A stretch of 64,000 bases of DNA from Palsa-883 sp963826975 (lineage in GTDB: Bacteria; Pseudomonadota; Alphaproteobacteria; Acetobacterales; Acetobacteraceae). The notes below the pieces were generated by a model. It did no database searches, was not told where the DNA came from, and saw only the letters and a list, made by a program, of their open reading frames with translations. How positions within the stretch are numbered: the stretch's first letter is position 1; every line of letters begins with the position of its first letter. A program made the translations under genes and the position numbers. The stretch is taken from contig CAWGZJ010000028.1 of NCBI GenBank assembly GCA_963826975.1, positions 62,001 to 126,000 on the forward strand, in the 5' to 3' direction. Shown here piece after piece: positions 6,602-15,925 of the stretch.

Positions 6602-8911
6602 ATGGAAGGTACGTTCTCGACGACGCGGTTCGCAATCGGGGACACGCCGAAGCGCCGCGAGGACGCCAGATTCGTTGTCGGCCGCGGCTCCTACCTCGAT
6701 GATCTTGCGTTCGACAACCTGACGCACGCGGCCCTGCTGCGTTCACCGCATGCCCACGCCCGGATCACCCACCTCGATGCCACTACGGCTCGATCCGCCC
6801 CCGGTGTGCTGGCCGTTCTCACCAGCGACGATGCTGACGCCGACGGGCTGCAACCAATGCAGCCCGTCGCCCAGGCCAACACCCAGACCGGTGAACCCTT
6901 CGCCTTCGCGCCGCAACCCTTGCTGGCACGGGACACGGTTCGATACGTCGGCGAGCCGGTGGCCCTGATCGTCGCTGAAACCCGCGCCCAGGCACTCGAT
7001 GCAGCCGAACTCATTACGGTCGAGTATGACATCCTGCCCGCTGTCGTCACCGCCGCCGCCGCTCGCGTGCCCGGTGCGCCGCTGCTATCGTCGCTGGTCC
7101 CGGGCAATCTGTGCATGGACTGGCACGTCGGCGACCCCGAAGCGGTCGACGCCGCCTTCGCAACGGCGGCACATACGACAACATTGCAACTCGACAACCA
7201 CCGCATCGTTACCAACCCGATGGAACCACGCGGTGGAATTGGCAGCCACGACCCGGCATGCGATCGTTACACGTTGCATGTGTCCAGCCAAAACATCCAC
7301 GGCAACCGCGACCTGGCGGCGCGCGCGCTGGGCGTCTCGCCCGACCGCGTGCGTTTCATCGCCCCCGACGTTGGCGGCGGTTTCGGCGCCAAGAACTTCG
7401 CATACGCGGAACACGCCCTGATCTTATGGGCGGCCAGGCGCGTCGGCCGTCCGGTCAAATGGATCGCCACCCGCAGCGAGGTCTTCCTGTCCGACCACCA
7501 GGCGCGCGACCATCAGGCGCAAGCCTCGCTGGCGCTCGACGCGGGTGGAAAATTCCTTGCGCTGCGCATCGCCAGCACGGCGAATATCGGCGCCTACATG
7601 GTGGGCAGCGCCGGCGGCGTGCAGACCAACCAGTACGCGCATCTGCCCGGCACAGTCTACGCCATCCCGGCGATCGCGCTGCACGTGACGACGGTGCTGA
7701 CCAATACCACGCCGATCGGTGTCACCCGAGGCCCCGGCTTCGCCGAGATGGTCAACATCATGGAGCGGCTGATCGACACGGCCGCGCACCAATGCGGTTT
7801 CGATCGCATCGCACTGCGCCGGCACAACTTCGCCAGCAGCATGCCGATGACCAACGCGCTAGGCTCCAGCGTGGACAGCGGCGACTTCGCCGGAACTTTC
7901 GATGGCGCACTGATGCAGGCCGACACAGCGGGTTTCGCGTCGCGCCGCCAGGACAGCGCCTCGCGCGGCAAACTGCGTGGCCTGGGCTTCGCCTATCACA
8001 TCAAGGCCACCGGTGGTTCGCCGCATGAAAACGTCGATATTCGTTTCGAAGACGCCGACACCGTGGCACTGATCACCGGCACGCAGACGATCGGCCAGGG
8101 CCACGAAACGACATTCCCGCAAATCCTCGCCGCACGCCTGGGCATACCGAACGCCAGGATCCGCCTGTGCCAGGGCGACACCGACCTGATCCCCACCGGC
8201 GGCGGGCACGGCAGCTCGCGCGCCACCTACATGGGCGGGACGGCGATCTGGCGTGCGTCGGACGAGATCATCGCCAAGGGGCGGCGCGTCGCGGCCGACA
8301 TGCTGGAAGCCGCCGAGACCGACATCCATTTCGCCGACGGTCATTTCAGCGTCGCTGGCACCAACCTGTCTGTGCCGCTGCTGGAAGTCGCTGCCCGCGC
8401 CCGCGCGCTGGACACGCCGCTCGACACCTACCACGCATGGACGCGCGAGCACATGACCTACCCCAACGGCGCGCACGTCGCCGAGGTCGAAATCGACCGC
8501 GACACCGGCCAGGTCAGTCTGGTGCGGCTGACCGCGGTGGACGATTACGGCGTGCTGGTGAACCCGATGATCGCCGCCGGCCAGGCGCACGGCGCGATCG
8601 CCCAGGGTGCCGGCCAGGCGCTGCTGGAGCACGCGGTCTACGACGCGGAAACCGGCCAGCCGATTGCCGCATCGTTCATGGACTACGCAATGCCGCGCGC
8701 CGATGATCTTCCCGCTTTCGATCTGAGTTTCAACGCCACGCGCTGCACCACCAACCCATTAGGCGTGAAGGGCTGCGGCGAGGCCGGCGCCATCGCGATG
8801 TTCCCGGCGATCGGCAACGCGGTGCTGGACGCGCTGACACCGCTGGGCGTGACCGGGTTCGACGGTCCGGCGACGCCGTTCCATATCTGGCGGGCGATGC
8901 AGCGCGTCTGA
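6602..8911 (+). CDS. Xanthine dehydrogenase-family molybdopterin-binding (large) subunit
   Basis: A 769-residue molybdenum hydroxylase large subunit of the CoxL/aldehyde oxidase type. The N-terminus (KRREDARFVVGRGSYLDDL, then ALLRSPHAHARI) is the Ald_Xan_dh_C domain. Mo-cofactor segments include DVGGGFGAKN, GVTRGPGFAEM, GTQTIGQGHETTF and GGGHGSSR, and the catalytic glutamate lies in GVKGCGEAGAI (E727). The usual partner genes for the FAD subunit and the 2Fe-2S subunit are not adjacent, so the partners must lie elsewhere or it works with another system. Such enzymes hydroxylate aldehydes or N-heterocycles; the substrate here is unknown, though the preceding genes point to an amino-acid-derived heterocycle or aldehyde. 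Confidence 0.92.
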   Translation: MEGTFSTTRFAIGDTPKRREDARFVVGRGSYLDDLAFDNLTHAALLRSPHAHARITHLDATTARSAPGVLAVLTSDDADADGLQPMQPVAQANTQTGEPFAFAPQPLLARDTVRYVGEPVALIVAETRAQALDAAELITVEYDILPAVVTAAAARVPGAPLLSSLVPGNLCMDWHVGDPEAVDAAFATAAHTTTLQLDNHRIVTNPMEPRGGIGSHDPACDRYTLHVSSQNIHGNRDLAARALGVSPDRVRFIAPDVGGGFGAKNFAYAEHALILWAARRVGRPVKWIATRSEVFLSDHQARDHQAQASLALDAGGKFLALRIASTANIGAYMVGSAGGVQTNQYAHLPGTVYAIPAIALHVTTVLTNTTPIGVTRGPGFAEMVNIMERLIDTAAHQCGFDRIALRRHNFASSMPMTNALGSSVDSGDFAGTFDGALMQADTAGFASRRQDSASRGKLRGLGFAYHIKATGGSPHENVDIRFEDADTVALITGTQTIGQGHETTFPQILAARLGIPNARIRLCQGDTDLIPTGGGHGSSRATYMGGTAIWRASDEIIAKGRRVAADMLEAAETDIHFADGHFSVAGTNLSVPLLEVAARARALDTPLDTYHAWTREHMTYPNGAHVAEVEIDRDTGQVSLVRLTAVDDYGVLVNPMIAAGQAHGAIAQGAGQALLEHAVYDAETGQPIAASFMDYAMPRADDLPAFDLSFNATRCTTNPLGVKGCGEAGAIAMFPAIGNAVLDALTPLGVTGFDGPATPFHIWRAMQRV

Positions 8912-8961
8912 TACCGGCGGCCCGAAATGCTGACTCTTCCAGCATTTCGGGCCGCCGGTAT
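8911..8961. repeat. 22-bp perfect inverted repeat, REP family A
   Basis: Bases 8911-8932 (starting ATACCGGCGGCCCGAAA) are the exact reverse complement of 8940-8961, with the 7-base loop ACTCTTC. The first base is the last base of the TGA stop of the molybdenum hydroxylase. The same ATACCGGCGGCCC core reappears at about 31039, so this is a dispersed repeat family. It may also act as a transcript-end hairpin. Confidence 0.85.
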
Positions 8962-9232
8962 CGCGCGCGGGGTTGCCCAGGGGAATCGGCGTGCGGCCGC
9001 GCGCGAAACCAAGACCCATACCAGCGGCCGACACCGGCAGAACGGTCAGGAATCAGGGCCACTGGTATGACGCGGAGAATTTGCCCCTCTCGCACGCGCG
9101 CCGCGGAAAACACCAATCTCCTGCCGGCGACCGGCGGAGCAGCATTATCTTTCGCCACCGGTCCTATTGCATCAGGCCGGACATCACCGAACTACTGCGT
9201 CCCTGACCCGCTCTGATGCAGGAGCCGCCACC
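8962..9232. other. Intergenic region with a second hairpin
   Basis: No convincing gene is seen here. CATACCAGCGGCC (9017-9029) is nearly complementary (12 of 13) to GGCCACTGGTATG (9057-9069), giving a second, looser REP-like hairpin with a 27-base loop. The remainder leads into the ribosome-binding site of the ATP-grasp gene. Confidence 0.5.
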
Positions 9233-10192
9233 GTGAACCAGATCCATGTGCTGCACGAAAACCCCGCCTGGCTGCCGCCGCTCGCGCAGGCGTTCGACCA
9301 GCGCGGCCTGCCCTGGACCGAGTGGTTTCTGCACGAAGCGACGTTCGACCTGTCCACGCCCCCGCCGCGGGGCATATTCTACAACCGAATGAGCGCGTCA
9401 TCCCACACGCGCGATCATCGTTTCTCGGCCGAGCTGACCGCCTGCGTGCTCGCCTGGCTGACGCGATGGGGCAGGCGTGTGGTCAACGGCCCGGACGCGC
9501 TCGACCTTGAGATCAGCAAGGTGCGGCAGTACGCGGCGCTGGAACGCCACGGCATCGCCACGCCGCGCAGCGTGCTGGTGGCCGGGCGCGACCTGATCGT
9601 CGCGGCCGCGGAACGATACTTCGCGGGTCAGCCGTTGATCCTGAAACCCAATCGCGGCGGCAAGGGGCTTGGAGTGCAGTTGTTCCATACCGCCGCGAGC
9701 CTGGCGGCCTACGTGGCAAGCCCGACCTACGAAGCCCCGGTCGATGGCGTGCAGTTGCTGCAGGAGTACGTGCGCGCCCCGGCACCGTTCATCACGCGGG
9801 CGGAATTCGTTGGCGGGCGCTTCCTCTACGCCGTCGAGGTGGACACCAGCGACGGCTTCGAGTTGTGCCCGGCGGATGCCTGCGCGGTGGGCGACGCCAA
9901 TTGCCCGGTCGGTACCGCGCCGCGGCACAAATTCCAGATCGTGGACGGCATCCCGCAGACGCTGCGGACGCGGTTGGAACGCTTCCTGGCCGCCGCCGGG
10001 ATCGATGTCGCCGGCATCGAGTTCATCACCGATACCACCGGGCGGACGCTGGTCTACGACGTGAACACCAACACAAACTACAATCCGGACGCCGAGGCGC
10101 GTGCCGGGCGCATCGGCACCGCGCGCTCCGGCCCGGGTGCGATCGCCGCCTACCTGGGCACGGAACTGGCCCGGCTGCGCGAAGCTGCCTGA
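9233..10192 (+). CDS. ATP-grasp (RimK-like) carboxylate-amine ligase family protein
   Basis: A 319-residue protein when started at GTG 9233, which has GGAG (9221-9224) eight bases ahead; the frame stays open upstream but without a ribosome-binding site. The ATP-grasp signature is clear: LDLEISKVRQYAALERHGIATP (central domain start), PLILKPNRGGKGLGV (ATP-binding lysine and glycine loop), LLQEYV, and VYDVNTNTNYN (metal-binding Asn/Asp). The family ligates an amino group to a carboxylate, as in RimK or glutathione synthase. It is the last plus-strand gene of the block, after a 320-base gap, so operon membership is not certain. The substrate is unknown. Confidence 0.83.
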   Translation: MNQIHVLHENPAWLPPLAQAFDQRGLPWTEWFLHEATFDLSTPPPRGIFYNRMSASSHTRDHRFSAELTACVLAWLTRWGRRVVNGPDALDLEISKVRQYAALERHGIATPRSVLVAGRDLIVAAAERYFAGQPLILKPNRGGKGLGVQLFHTAASLAAYVASPTYEAPVDGVQLLQEYVRAPAPFITRAEFVGGRFLYAVEVDTSDGFELCPADACAVGDANCPVGTAPRHKFQIVDGIPQTLRTRLERFLAAAGIDVAGIEFITDTTGRTLVYDVNTNTNYNPDAEARAGRIGTARSGPGAIAAYLGTELARLREAA

Positions 10193-10211
10193 CAACCCGG
10201 CACCCGGGCGA

Positions 10212-11783
10212 TCAGCGCACCGTGCCGGGCGGCTGGACTGGGCCCTGTTGGACCGGGCCGTGCGGGATCGGGCCCAGATGGACCGGGCCCTGCGCAGCCG
10301 GGCTATGCCGAGCTGGATCGAAACCGGCTGGGAACTCGGTCGTCGCGTCGAACCTGGCGCCGGCCAGGCTGATCGGGCTCAGCGTGGCGCCGGTCAGCCT
10401 TGCGGATGTCAAGTCCGCCTCCGTCAGATCCACCTGATCCAGCCATGCCTGCGACAGATCTGCCGCGCACAGATCGGTCCGGCGCAACCGCGCCCGCACG
10501 AAGCTGGCCGGTTGGAACCGCCCGCCCGGCATCAGCAGGGGGCTCGCGTTGACGTGCGCGAGACAGGCTCCCGTCAGTGTCGCCCGATCCAGCATCGCCC
10601 CTCGCAGGTCCGCGCCGAACAGATCCGCGTCGCGCGCGTCCACCAGCGCCAGGTCGGCCATGGCCAGCGATGCGCCGCGCAGCCGGCTACCGCGCAGCAC
10701 CGCGCCGCGCATGATCGCTGCCCCGAGCAGGGCGCCTTGCAAGTCCAGACCCGACAGGTTCTGGCCGGAAAGATCCGCCCGGGCGCCGGCCTTGCCGAGG
10801 TGCTCGATCCAGAGCGTGTGCTGATAGATCGCAGCCATCACGTCGTCCTGGGAGGCGGGCGGCCGGACCGCAATCCGTGGGGCGGCGTCGCGCGTGACCT
10901 CGAAGTCGGTGTCGTCCACCACGGCGCCCGTCAGGCTGACGCCATCGAGCCGCGCGCCGTTCAGCACGGTCCGGCTCATGATCACGCCGTCCAGGCGGGC
11001 GCGGGTCAGATTTGCGCGCGTGAAGTTTGCCTGGTCCAGGTTGCACCCGGTCAGATCGGCCTTGCACAGTTCGGCGTCGACAAACCGGCTGCTCTGCAGG
11101 TCCGCATCGCGCAGGTCGGCGTGCCGCGGCATGCCGACACCGATGGCGGCGTACTCAGACCCCGGTTCATTCGGATGGCCGGCCGCCTCACGTTTGCTGT
11201 CCTGCAACCGACCCGTCAGCAGCACGCCTTCCCTTAGATCTGCCCCCGCCAGGTCGCACCGCACCATGATGGCGTCCCGCAGCGTGACCCCGCGCATGTC
11301 GCAGCGCACCAGGCGCGCCTCGGTCAGATCGGCCTCGGTCAGGTCGGCGGTGAACAGGGTGGCATCGGTCAGGTCGGCGCAGACCAGCCGGGCGCGGTGC
11401 AACCGGGCGCCACTCAGTTCGATCCCGATCAGGCAGCGCCCGCTCAGGTCAACGCCGGACAGATCGTGGAGTTTGAGCAAGCCGCGCTTGCCGCCCGGCT
11501 GACCGGTGGCAAACATCTCGTGCGCGTGCAGGATCGCCTCAAGCCGAGCGGGCTCGATGCGTGACAAAGCGGCATGCGGATCGTGTGTTGGCGACGGCAA
11601 CCGGGTGGTCTCCGACAGGGTCGGGACGTGTTTCGGTCTATCACGCCAACGCTTAAGCGAGTCTTTAGGCGGGCGGCCCGGCTGATGCTCGCCGCGCTCG
11701 ACGCAACCGAACGCCCGAAGGGTCTTCGTGTCCCACCGGGCGACCGCCCGAAAGCGTCGCGAGGCGGTCGCGCGGGCCAGCAC
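10212..11783 (-). CDS. Pentapeptide-repeat protein, two repeat blocks
   Basis: The open frame encodes up to 523 residues; recognisable protein begins near AALSRIEPARLEAILHAHE (about residue 71). The real start may therefore be a TTG at 11600 or 11567 rather than the far-upstream ATG. From about residue 100 there are A(D/N)LxX repeats such as SGVDLSGRCL, CADLTDATLFTADLTEADL and KADLTGCNLDQANFTRANL, which form a right-handed quadrilateral beta-helix. A linker with DDVMAAIYQHTLWIEHLG separates a second block (ADLSGQNLSGLDLQGALL onwards). The C-terminus is Pro/Gly/Gln/His-rich (GPVHLGPIPHGPVQQGP). Function is not predictable; some relatives mimic DNA, others are structural. It is convergent with the ATP-grasp gene. 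Confidence 0.82.
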   Translation of the reverse strand: MLARATASRRFRAVARWDTKTLRAFGCVERGEHQPGRPPKDSLKRWRDRPKHVPTLSETTRLPSPTHDPHAALSRIEPARLEAILHAHEMFATGQPGGKRGLLKLHDLSGVDLSGRCLIGIELSGARLHRARLVCADLTDATLFTADLTEADLTEARLVRCDMRGVTLRDAIMVRCDLAGADLREGVLLTGRLQDSKREAAGHPNEPGSEYAAIGVGMPRHADLRDADLQSSRFVDAELCKADLTGCNLDQANFTRANLTRARLDGVIMSRTVLNGARLDGVSLTGAVVDDTDFEVTRDAAPRIAVRPPASQDDVMAAIYQHTLWIEHLGKAGARADLSGQNLSGLDLQGALLGAAIMRGAVLRGSRLRGASLAMADLALVDARDADLFGADLRGAMLDRATLTGACLAHVNASPLLMPGGRFQPASFVRARLRRTDLCAADLSQAWLDQVDLTEADLTSARLTGATLSPISLAGARFDATTEFPAGFDPARHSPAAQGPVHLGPIPHGPVQQGPVQPPGTVR

Positions 11784-11871
11784 TCGAATCCGGATCGACG
11801 GCGTCGCAACCGCTTCGTCAGACGTTGGTCGATGGCTGTCGGAACCGACGCCTTGCCGCTACAGTTCCGGC

Positions 11872-12231
11872 ATGAAAGGGCTTGGCCTTCCGACGCTGGC
11901 ACTGCTCTTGGTCACGGCCGCGGCCGACGCCGCCCCGCCGCCCGGCGCCGATCCGACCCTGGCACCGTGGTTCCACGAGCTGCGCCGGCCAGGCAGCGGG
12001 TATCCCTGCTGCTCGGAGGCGGACTGCCGCAACGTCAAGACGCGGGGCGCCGCCGGCCGCACCGAGGTGTTCATTGGCCGCGAGGCGTTCGGCTCGCGAG
12101 CGCCCGATGCATGGGTGCCGGTCCCACCCGCGCATGTGCTGGCGGGACGCGACAATCCCACCGGCGGCCCGATTGCATGCTGGGCGGCGTGGGGAGGCGT
12201 CCTGTGCTTTGTGCCTGGCACCGGCACGTAA
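11872..12231 (+). CDS. Small secreted cysteine-containing protein
   Basis: A 119-residue protein from ATG 11872. Residues 1-21 (MKGLGLPTLALLLVTAAADA) are a clear Sec signal peptide. The mature part has a CCSEADC cluster, then ACW and LCF, so two disulphides are plausible, plus a conserved-looking WVPVPPAHVL. Many alphaproteobacteria encode similar short exported proteins with PxCCSxxDC near the N-terminus, but no function is known to me. The open frame extends further upstream (to 11728), but the signal peptide supports the later start. It runs divergently from the pentapeptide gene and converges on an ABC permease gene. Confidence 0.75.
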   Translation: MKGLGLPTLALLLVTAAADAAPPPGADPTLAPWFHELRRPGSGYPCCSEADCRNVKTRGAAGRTEVFIGREAFGSRAPDAWVPVPPAHVLAGRDNPTGGPIACWAAWGGVLCFVPGTGT

Positions 12232-12277
12232 GGCGCGGCCAAGGTCGAGCTGAACTGATCGCAAGTGTCGCGCCGGG

Positions 12278-13162
12278 TCACCGTAATGTCGGGTCCAGCC
12301 GGTCGCGCACCCAGTCGCCGATCAGGCTGACCGACAGCGTGCAGAGCGACAGGACGATGCCCGGCAGCACCGCAATCCACCAGGCGTTGTCCAGATAACT
12401 CCGCCCGTAGCTCAGCATGCTGCCCAGGCTGGACAGCGGCGGCTGGATGCCGAGACCGAGGAAACTCAGCGCGGTCTCCAGCAGGATCACCTCGGGGAAG
12501 CCGATTGTAGCGTTGACGATCAGCACGCCCGCGACATTGGGCAGCACGTGGCGCAGATAGATCCGCATCGGCCGGGCGCCCAGTGCCACCACGGCTCGCA
12601 CGTAGCCCCGCCGCGTCGTCGACAGTGCCATGGCGCGGGCCAGGCGCGCATAGGTCTGCCAGCCATAAAGCCCGACGACCACAACGAACAACGCCAATGA
12701 GGTGCCGAAGAAGGCGATGATGGTGAGTGCCACGATGATGAACGGGATGGCCGCTTGGGCGTCGGCGAGCATCATCACGGCATCGTCCAACCAGCCGCGG
12801 AAATGTGCCGCGAGGAACCCCAGCGTCGTGCCGAGCGTAGAGCCGATCAGTGTGCCGGCAAAGGCGACCGACAGGCTGACGCGAATCGAGGCGAGCAGGC
12901 GGCTGAACACATCGTGCCCGACTTCGTCGGTACCGAGCACGTGGTGCCAGGTGCCGCCGAACAGCATCGGCGGCGCCAGCCGGGCGCGCAGGTCGAGCGC
13001 CTGGTAGTCGATCGGCGCCAGCCTGAGTGCCAGCGCCGCGGCGACGACGCACAGGCCGATCCAGACGAAAGCCAGCACGACCAGGGTCGGCCAGCGCCGC
13101 ACCATCGCGCGCGCAGGCCCAGTGCTCATACGCCCTTCGATGCTCCGTCCGTCGGTGCTCAT
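12278..13162 (-). CDS. Peptide/nickel-type ABC transporter permease (DppC/OppC-like)
   Basis: A 294-residue inner-membrane permease with about six membrane segments, the first at VVLAFVWIGLCVVAAALAL. HVLGTDEVGHDVFSRLLASIRVSL is the conserved N-terminal region of DppC-type permeases, and the EAA loop ALGARPMRIYLRHVLPNV contacts the ATPase. The typical ETALSFLGLGIQPP follows. It overlaps the preceding DppB-like gene by four bases and is the last gene of the minus-strand operon that begins with the binding protein at 17499. Confidence 0.93.
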   Translation of the reverse strand: MSTDGRSIEGRMSTGPARAMVRRWPTLVVLAFVWIGLCVVAAALALRLAPIDYQALDLRARLAPPMLFGGTWHHVLGTDEVGHDVFSRLLASIRVSLSVAFAGTLIGSTLGTTLGFLAAHFRGWLDDAVMMLADAQAAIPFIIVALTIIAFFGTSLALFVVVVGLYGWQTYARLARAMALSTTRRGYVRAVVALGARPMRIYLRHVLPNVAGVLIVNATIGFPEVILLETALSFLGLGIQPPLSSLGSMLSYGRSYLDNAWWIAVLPGIVLSLCTLSVSLIGDWVRDRLDPTLR

Positions 13163-14097
13163 GCGTCCTCTGGCGCCGGTGCACGCATGCGCGGGTCAAG
13201 CCACACGTACAGCAGATCCACGCTCAGGTTGGCCAACACCATGGTGCTGGCGACCAGCAGCACGATGCATTGCACCACCGCGAGATCGCGCCGCGCCACC
13301 GACGTAACGATCAGCCAGCCGATGCCCGGCCAGGCGAAGACGGTTTCGGTGATCACCGCGCCGGCGACCAGTCCGCCGAGCAGGAAGCCGATCATCGTCA
13401 CCGTCGGGATCGCCGCGTTCGGCATCACATGGCTGCGCACCACCCTCGCCCAGCCCAGGCCGCGTGCCTGCACCGCGCGCACGAAGGGCTGGCGCAGCGC
13501 ATCCAGCATCGCCGCGCGGGTGAAGCGCGCGATCACCCCGGTGCCGCCGGCGGCGATGGTGATCGCCGGCATGATGATGGTATGCGCCGCTTCGGCGCCG
13601 CCGCTCGGCAGCAGGCGCCAGCGCACCGAGAACAACAGGATCAGCAGGATGGCGAGGAAGAAGCTCGGCACGCTATGGCCCATCACCGCGCCCGCAACGA
13701 TCGCCCGGTCGAGCGCGCGACCGCGGTTGAGCGCGGCAGCGACGCCGGCGGGAATGCCGATGCACAGCATCAGCAGCAGGCCGAGCCCGGACAGTTGCAG
13801 TGTGCGCGGCACGCGCTCGGCCACCACCGTCAGCGCGGGCCTGCCGTCGAGGAACGAAGCGCCGAAATCGCCGTGCAGCACATGCGCGAAATACACGACG
13901 TATTGCACCGGCAACGGCCGGTCGAGACCCCATTGATGATGGAACTCGGCGATCATTGCGGGTGTCGCATCGGTACCGAGGATGGTGAGTGCAGGATCGC
14001 CGGCGCTGCGCAGCACCACGAAGGTGAGGCTGACGACAATCCACAGCGTCAGCAGCGCGCGTAGGCACTTGCGCAGGATGACGTAGCCGGCGTCCAT
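13159..14097 (-). CDS. Peptide-type ABC transporter permease (DppB/OppB-like)
   Basis: About 312 residues when started at ATG 14097 (MDAGYVILRKCLRAL); an alternative ATG at 14133 would overlap the upstream gene by 23 bases. Features include the first membrane helix ALLTLWIVVSLTFVVL, the GDPAL motif after it, LDRPLPVQYVVYF, and the EAA loop ARGLGWARVVRSHVMPNA. ETVFAWPGIGWL is also typical of DppB. It pairs with the DppC-like subunit to form the membrane channel. Confidence 0.92.
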   Translation of the reverse strand: MDAGYVILRKCLRALLTLWIVVSLTFVVLRSAGDPALTILGTDATPAMIAEFHHQWGLDRPLPVQYVVYFAHVLHGDFGASFLDGRPALTVVAERVPRTLQLSGLGLLLMLCIGIPAGVAAALNRGRALDRAIVAGAVMGHSVPSFFLAILLILLFSVRWRLLPSGGAEAAHTIIMPAITIAAGGTGVIARFTRAAMLDALRQPFVRAVQARGLGWARVVRSHVMPNAAIPTVTMIGFLLGGLVAGAVITETVFAWPGIGWLIVTSVARRDLAVVQCIVLLVASTMVLANLSVDLLYVWLDPRMRAPAPEDA

Positions 14098-14110
14098 CAC
14101 ACGACGTCCA

Positions 14111-15925
14111 TCACGCGGTACCCTGCGCGACATGGCAGGCGACCTGGTGCTCGGCGTCGTCCGGCGCGGGTGCCAGAAGCGGGTCGACCTGGGCGCAGAT
14201 CGGCCGCGCCAGGGCGCAGCGTTGGCGGAAGCGGCACCCGAAGCCGATGTCGGTGGGGTTCGGCGGCTCGCCCGGCAACAGAATGCGTCGGCTCCCGCGT
14301 TGTGCCGGATCGGGTTCCGGCACGGCGGACAGCAGCGCTTGGGTGTAGGGATGGCGTGGCGTGGCGAACAGGCGCGCGGGCTCCGCCAGCTCGACGATGC
14401 GCCCCAAATAGACTACGGCGACGCGATGCGCGATGCGCAGCACAAGACGCAGATCGTGGCTGATGAACAGATAAGCCAGGCTGCGTTCCCGTTGCAGCCG
14501 CGACAGCAGGTCGATCACCTGCGCCTGGATCGAAACGTCCAGCGCCGAGGTCGGTTCGTCGAGCACCAGCATGCGCGGCCGCAGCACCAGGGCGCGGGCC
14601 AGCGCGACCCGCTGCCGCTGGCCGCCGCTGATCTCGTGCGGCCGCCGATCGATCACCCACTCGTCCAGCCCAACCGAGCGCAGCGTGGCGTGCACGGTGT
14701 CACGCCGCTGCCGCCGGTTCCCACCTGTGCGATGGATCAGCAGCGGCTCGGCCACCTGTGCACCGCAGGACAGCCTTGGGTCCAGCGCCTCGCCGGGGTC
14801 CTGCAGAACGATTTGCAGCTCGCGACGCAGGGCGCGACGTTGCGCCGGCGATCTGGCGGCAAGGTCCTGCCCGGCATATTCGATCCGGCCGGCGGTGTGC
14901 CCGAGCAGCCCGGCGATCATCAGTGCGATGGTGGATTTGCCGCAGCCGCTTTCGCCGACCAGCGCCAACGTCTCGCCGGCCGCGATGTCGAACGACACAC
15001 CGTCCACCGCACGCAGCGGCGGCGCGGCGCGGCGGAACAGGCGCCGGCGATGGACGAAATGCCGCATCAGCCCGACGACCCGCAGCAACGCGACAGGTGC
15101 GGCCTCGACGCGCGCCGCTCGTTCGGTCGTGCGCGGCAGGGCGTTCAGCAATTGGCGTGTGTAGGCATGCGCGGGCTGGGCAAACAGCGCCTGCACCGGT
15201 GCGTGCTCGACCACCTTGCCGGCACGCATCACCTTGACCCGGTCGGCATAGCGCGCGACGATGCCAAGATCATGCGTTACCAGAACGATTGCCAGCCCGG
15301 TTTCGTCGCGTAGCCGCAACAGCAGTTCCAGCACCTGGGCCTGCACGGTCACGTCCAGTGCCGTGGTCGGTTCGTCGGCCAGCAGCAGGCGCGGCTGCGC
15401 CGCCAGTGCCAGGGCGATGGCGACGCGCTGGGCCATGCCGCCGGAAATCTCGTGCGGGTAGGCGCGCAACTGGCGTTCGGGTGCCGGCAAGCCAACACGG
15501 TGCAACAGGCCGCCGGCCTCATCGGCGGTGGCGTTCGCGGTAAGGTCCGGGCGGTGCAGCGCCAGCACCTCGCGCAACTGGTGGCCGATGGTGAAGACCG
15601 GATCGAGCGAGGCGCGCGGCTCCTGAAAGATCATGCCGATCCCGCGGCCGCGCAGGGTCGCGGCGTCGGCGCCGATCCGCCGGCCCTGGAAGCGCAGCTC
15701 GCCCGCGATTTCGCCGCGCGGACCTAGCAGGTCCATCACCGCAAGACAGGTCGCGCTCTTGCCGCTGCCGCTTTCGCCAACCAGGCCGACGATCTCGCCC
15801 GGCCTGACGTCGAGGTCGATCCCCCTGACCGCTTCCACCACGCCCTCCGGCGTGTGAAAGCGGACCGAGAGACCGCGCAGCTCCAGCAGTGCTGCGTCGC
15901 TCACGCCCAATCCTGCGTCGCTCAA
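14111..15925 (-). CDS. Fused double ATPase of a peptide-type ABC transporter (DppD-DppF)
   Basis: A 604-residue protein with two complete nucleotide-binding domains. The first (about 12-260) has Walker A GESGSGKSAT, signature ISGGMAQRV and Walker B LLLADEPTTALD; the second (about 285-540) has GESGCGKSTI, ISGGQRQRV and MLVLDEPTSALD. Each ends with the oligopeptide-transporter C-terminal region (HAYTRQLLNALP; HPYTQALLSAVP), the second including the Cys-rich FRQRCALARPICAQ segment. In most bacteria these are two genes, dppD and dppF; fusion is common in alphaproteobacteria. It overlaps the upstream binding-protein gene by four bases. Confidence 0.94.
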   Translation of the reverse strand: MSDAGLGVSDAALLELRGLSVRFHTPEGVVEAVRGIDLDVRPGEIVGLVGESGSGKSATCLAVMDLLGPRGEIAGELRFQGRRIGADAATLRGRGIGMIFQEPRASLDPVFTIGHQLREVLALHRPDLTANATADEAGGLLHRVGLPAPERQLRAYPHEISGGMAQRVAIALALAAQPRLLLADEPTTALDVTVQAQVLELLLRLRDETGLAIVLVTHDLGIVARYADRVKVMRAGKVVEHAPVQALFAQPAHAYTRQLLNALPRTTERAARVEAAPVALLRVVGLMRHFVHRRRLFRRAAPPLRAVDGVSFDIAAGETLALVGESGCGKSTIALMIAGLLGHTAGRIEYAGQDLAARSPAQRRALRRELQIVLQDPGEALDPRLSCGAQVAEPLLIHRTGGNRRQRRDTVHATLRSVGLDEWVIDRRPHEISGGQRQRVALARALVLRPRMLVLDEPTSALDVSIQAQVIDLLSRLQRERSLAYLFISHDLRLVLRIAHRVAVVYLGRIVELAEPARLFATPRHPYTQALLSAVPEPDPAQRGSRRILLPGEPPNPTDIGFGCRFRQRCALARPICAQVDPLLAPAPDDAEHQVACHVAQGTA

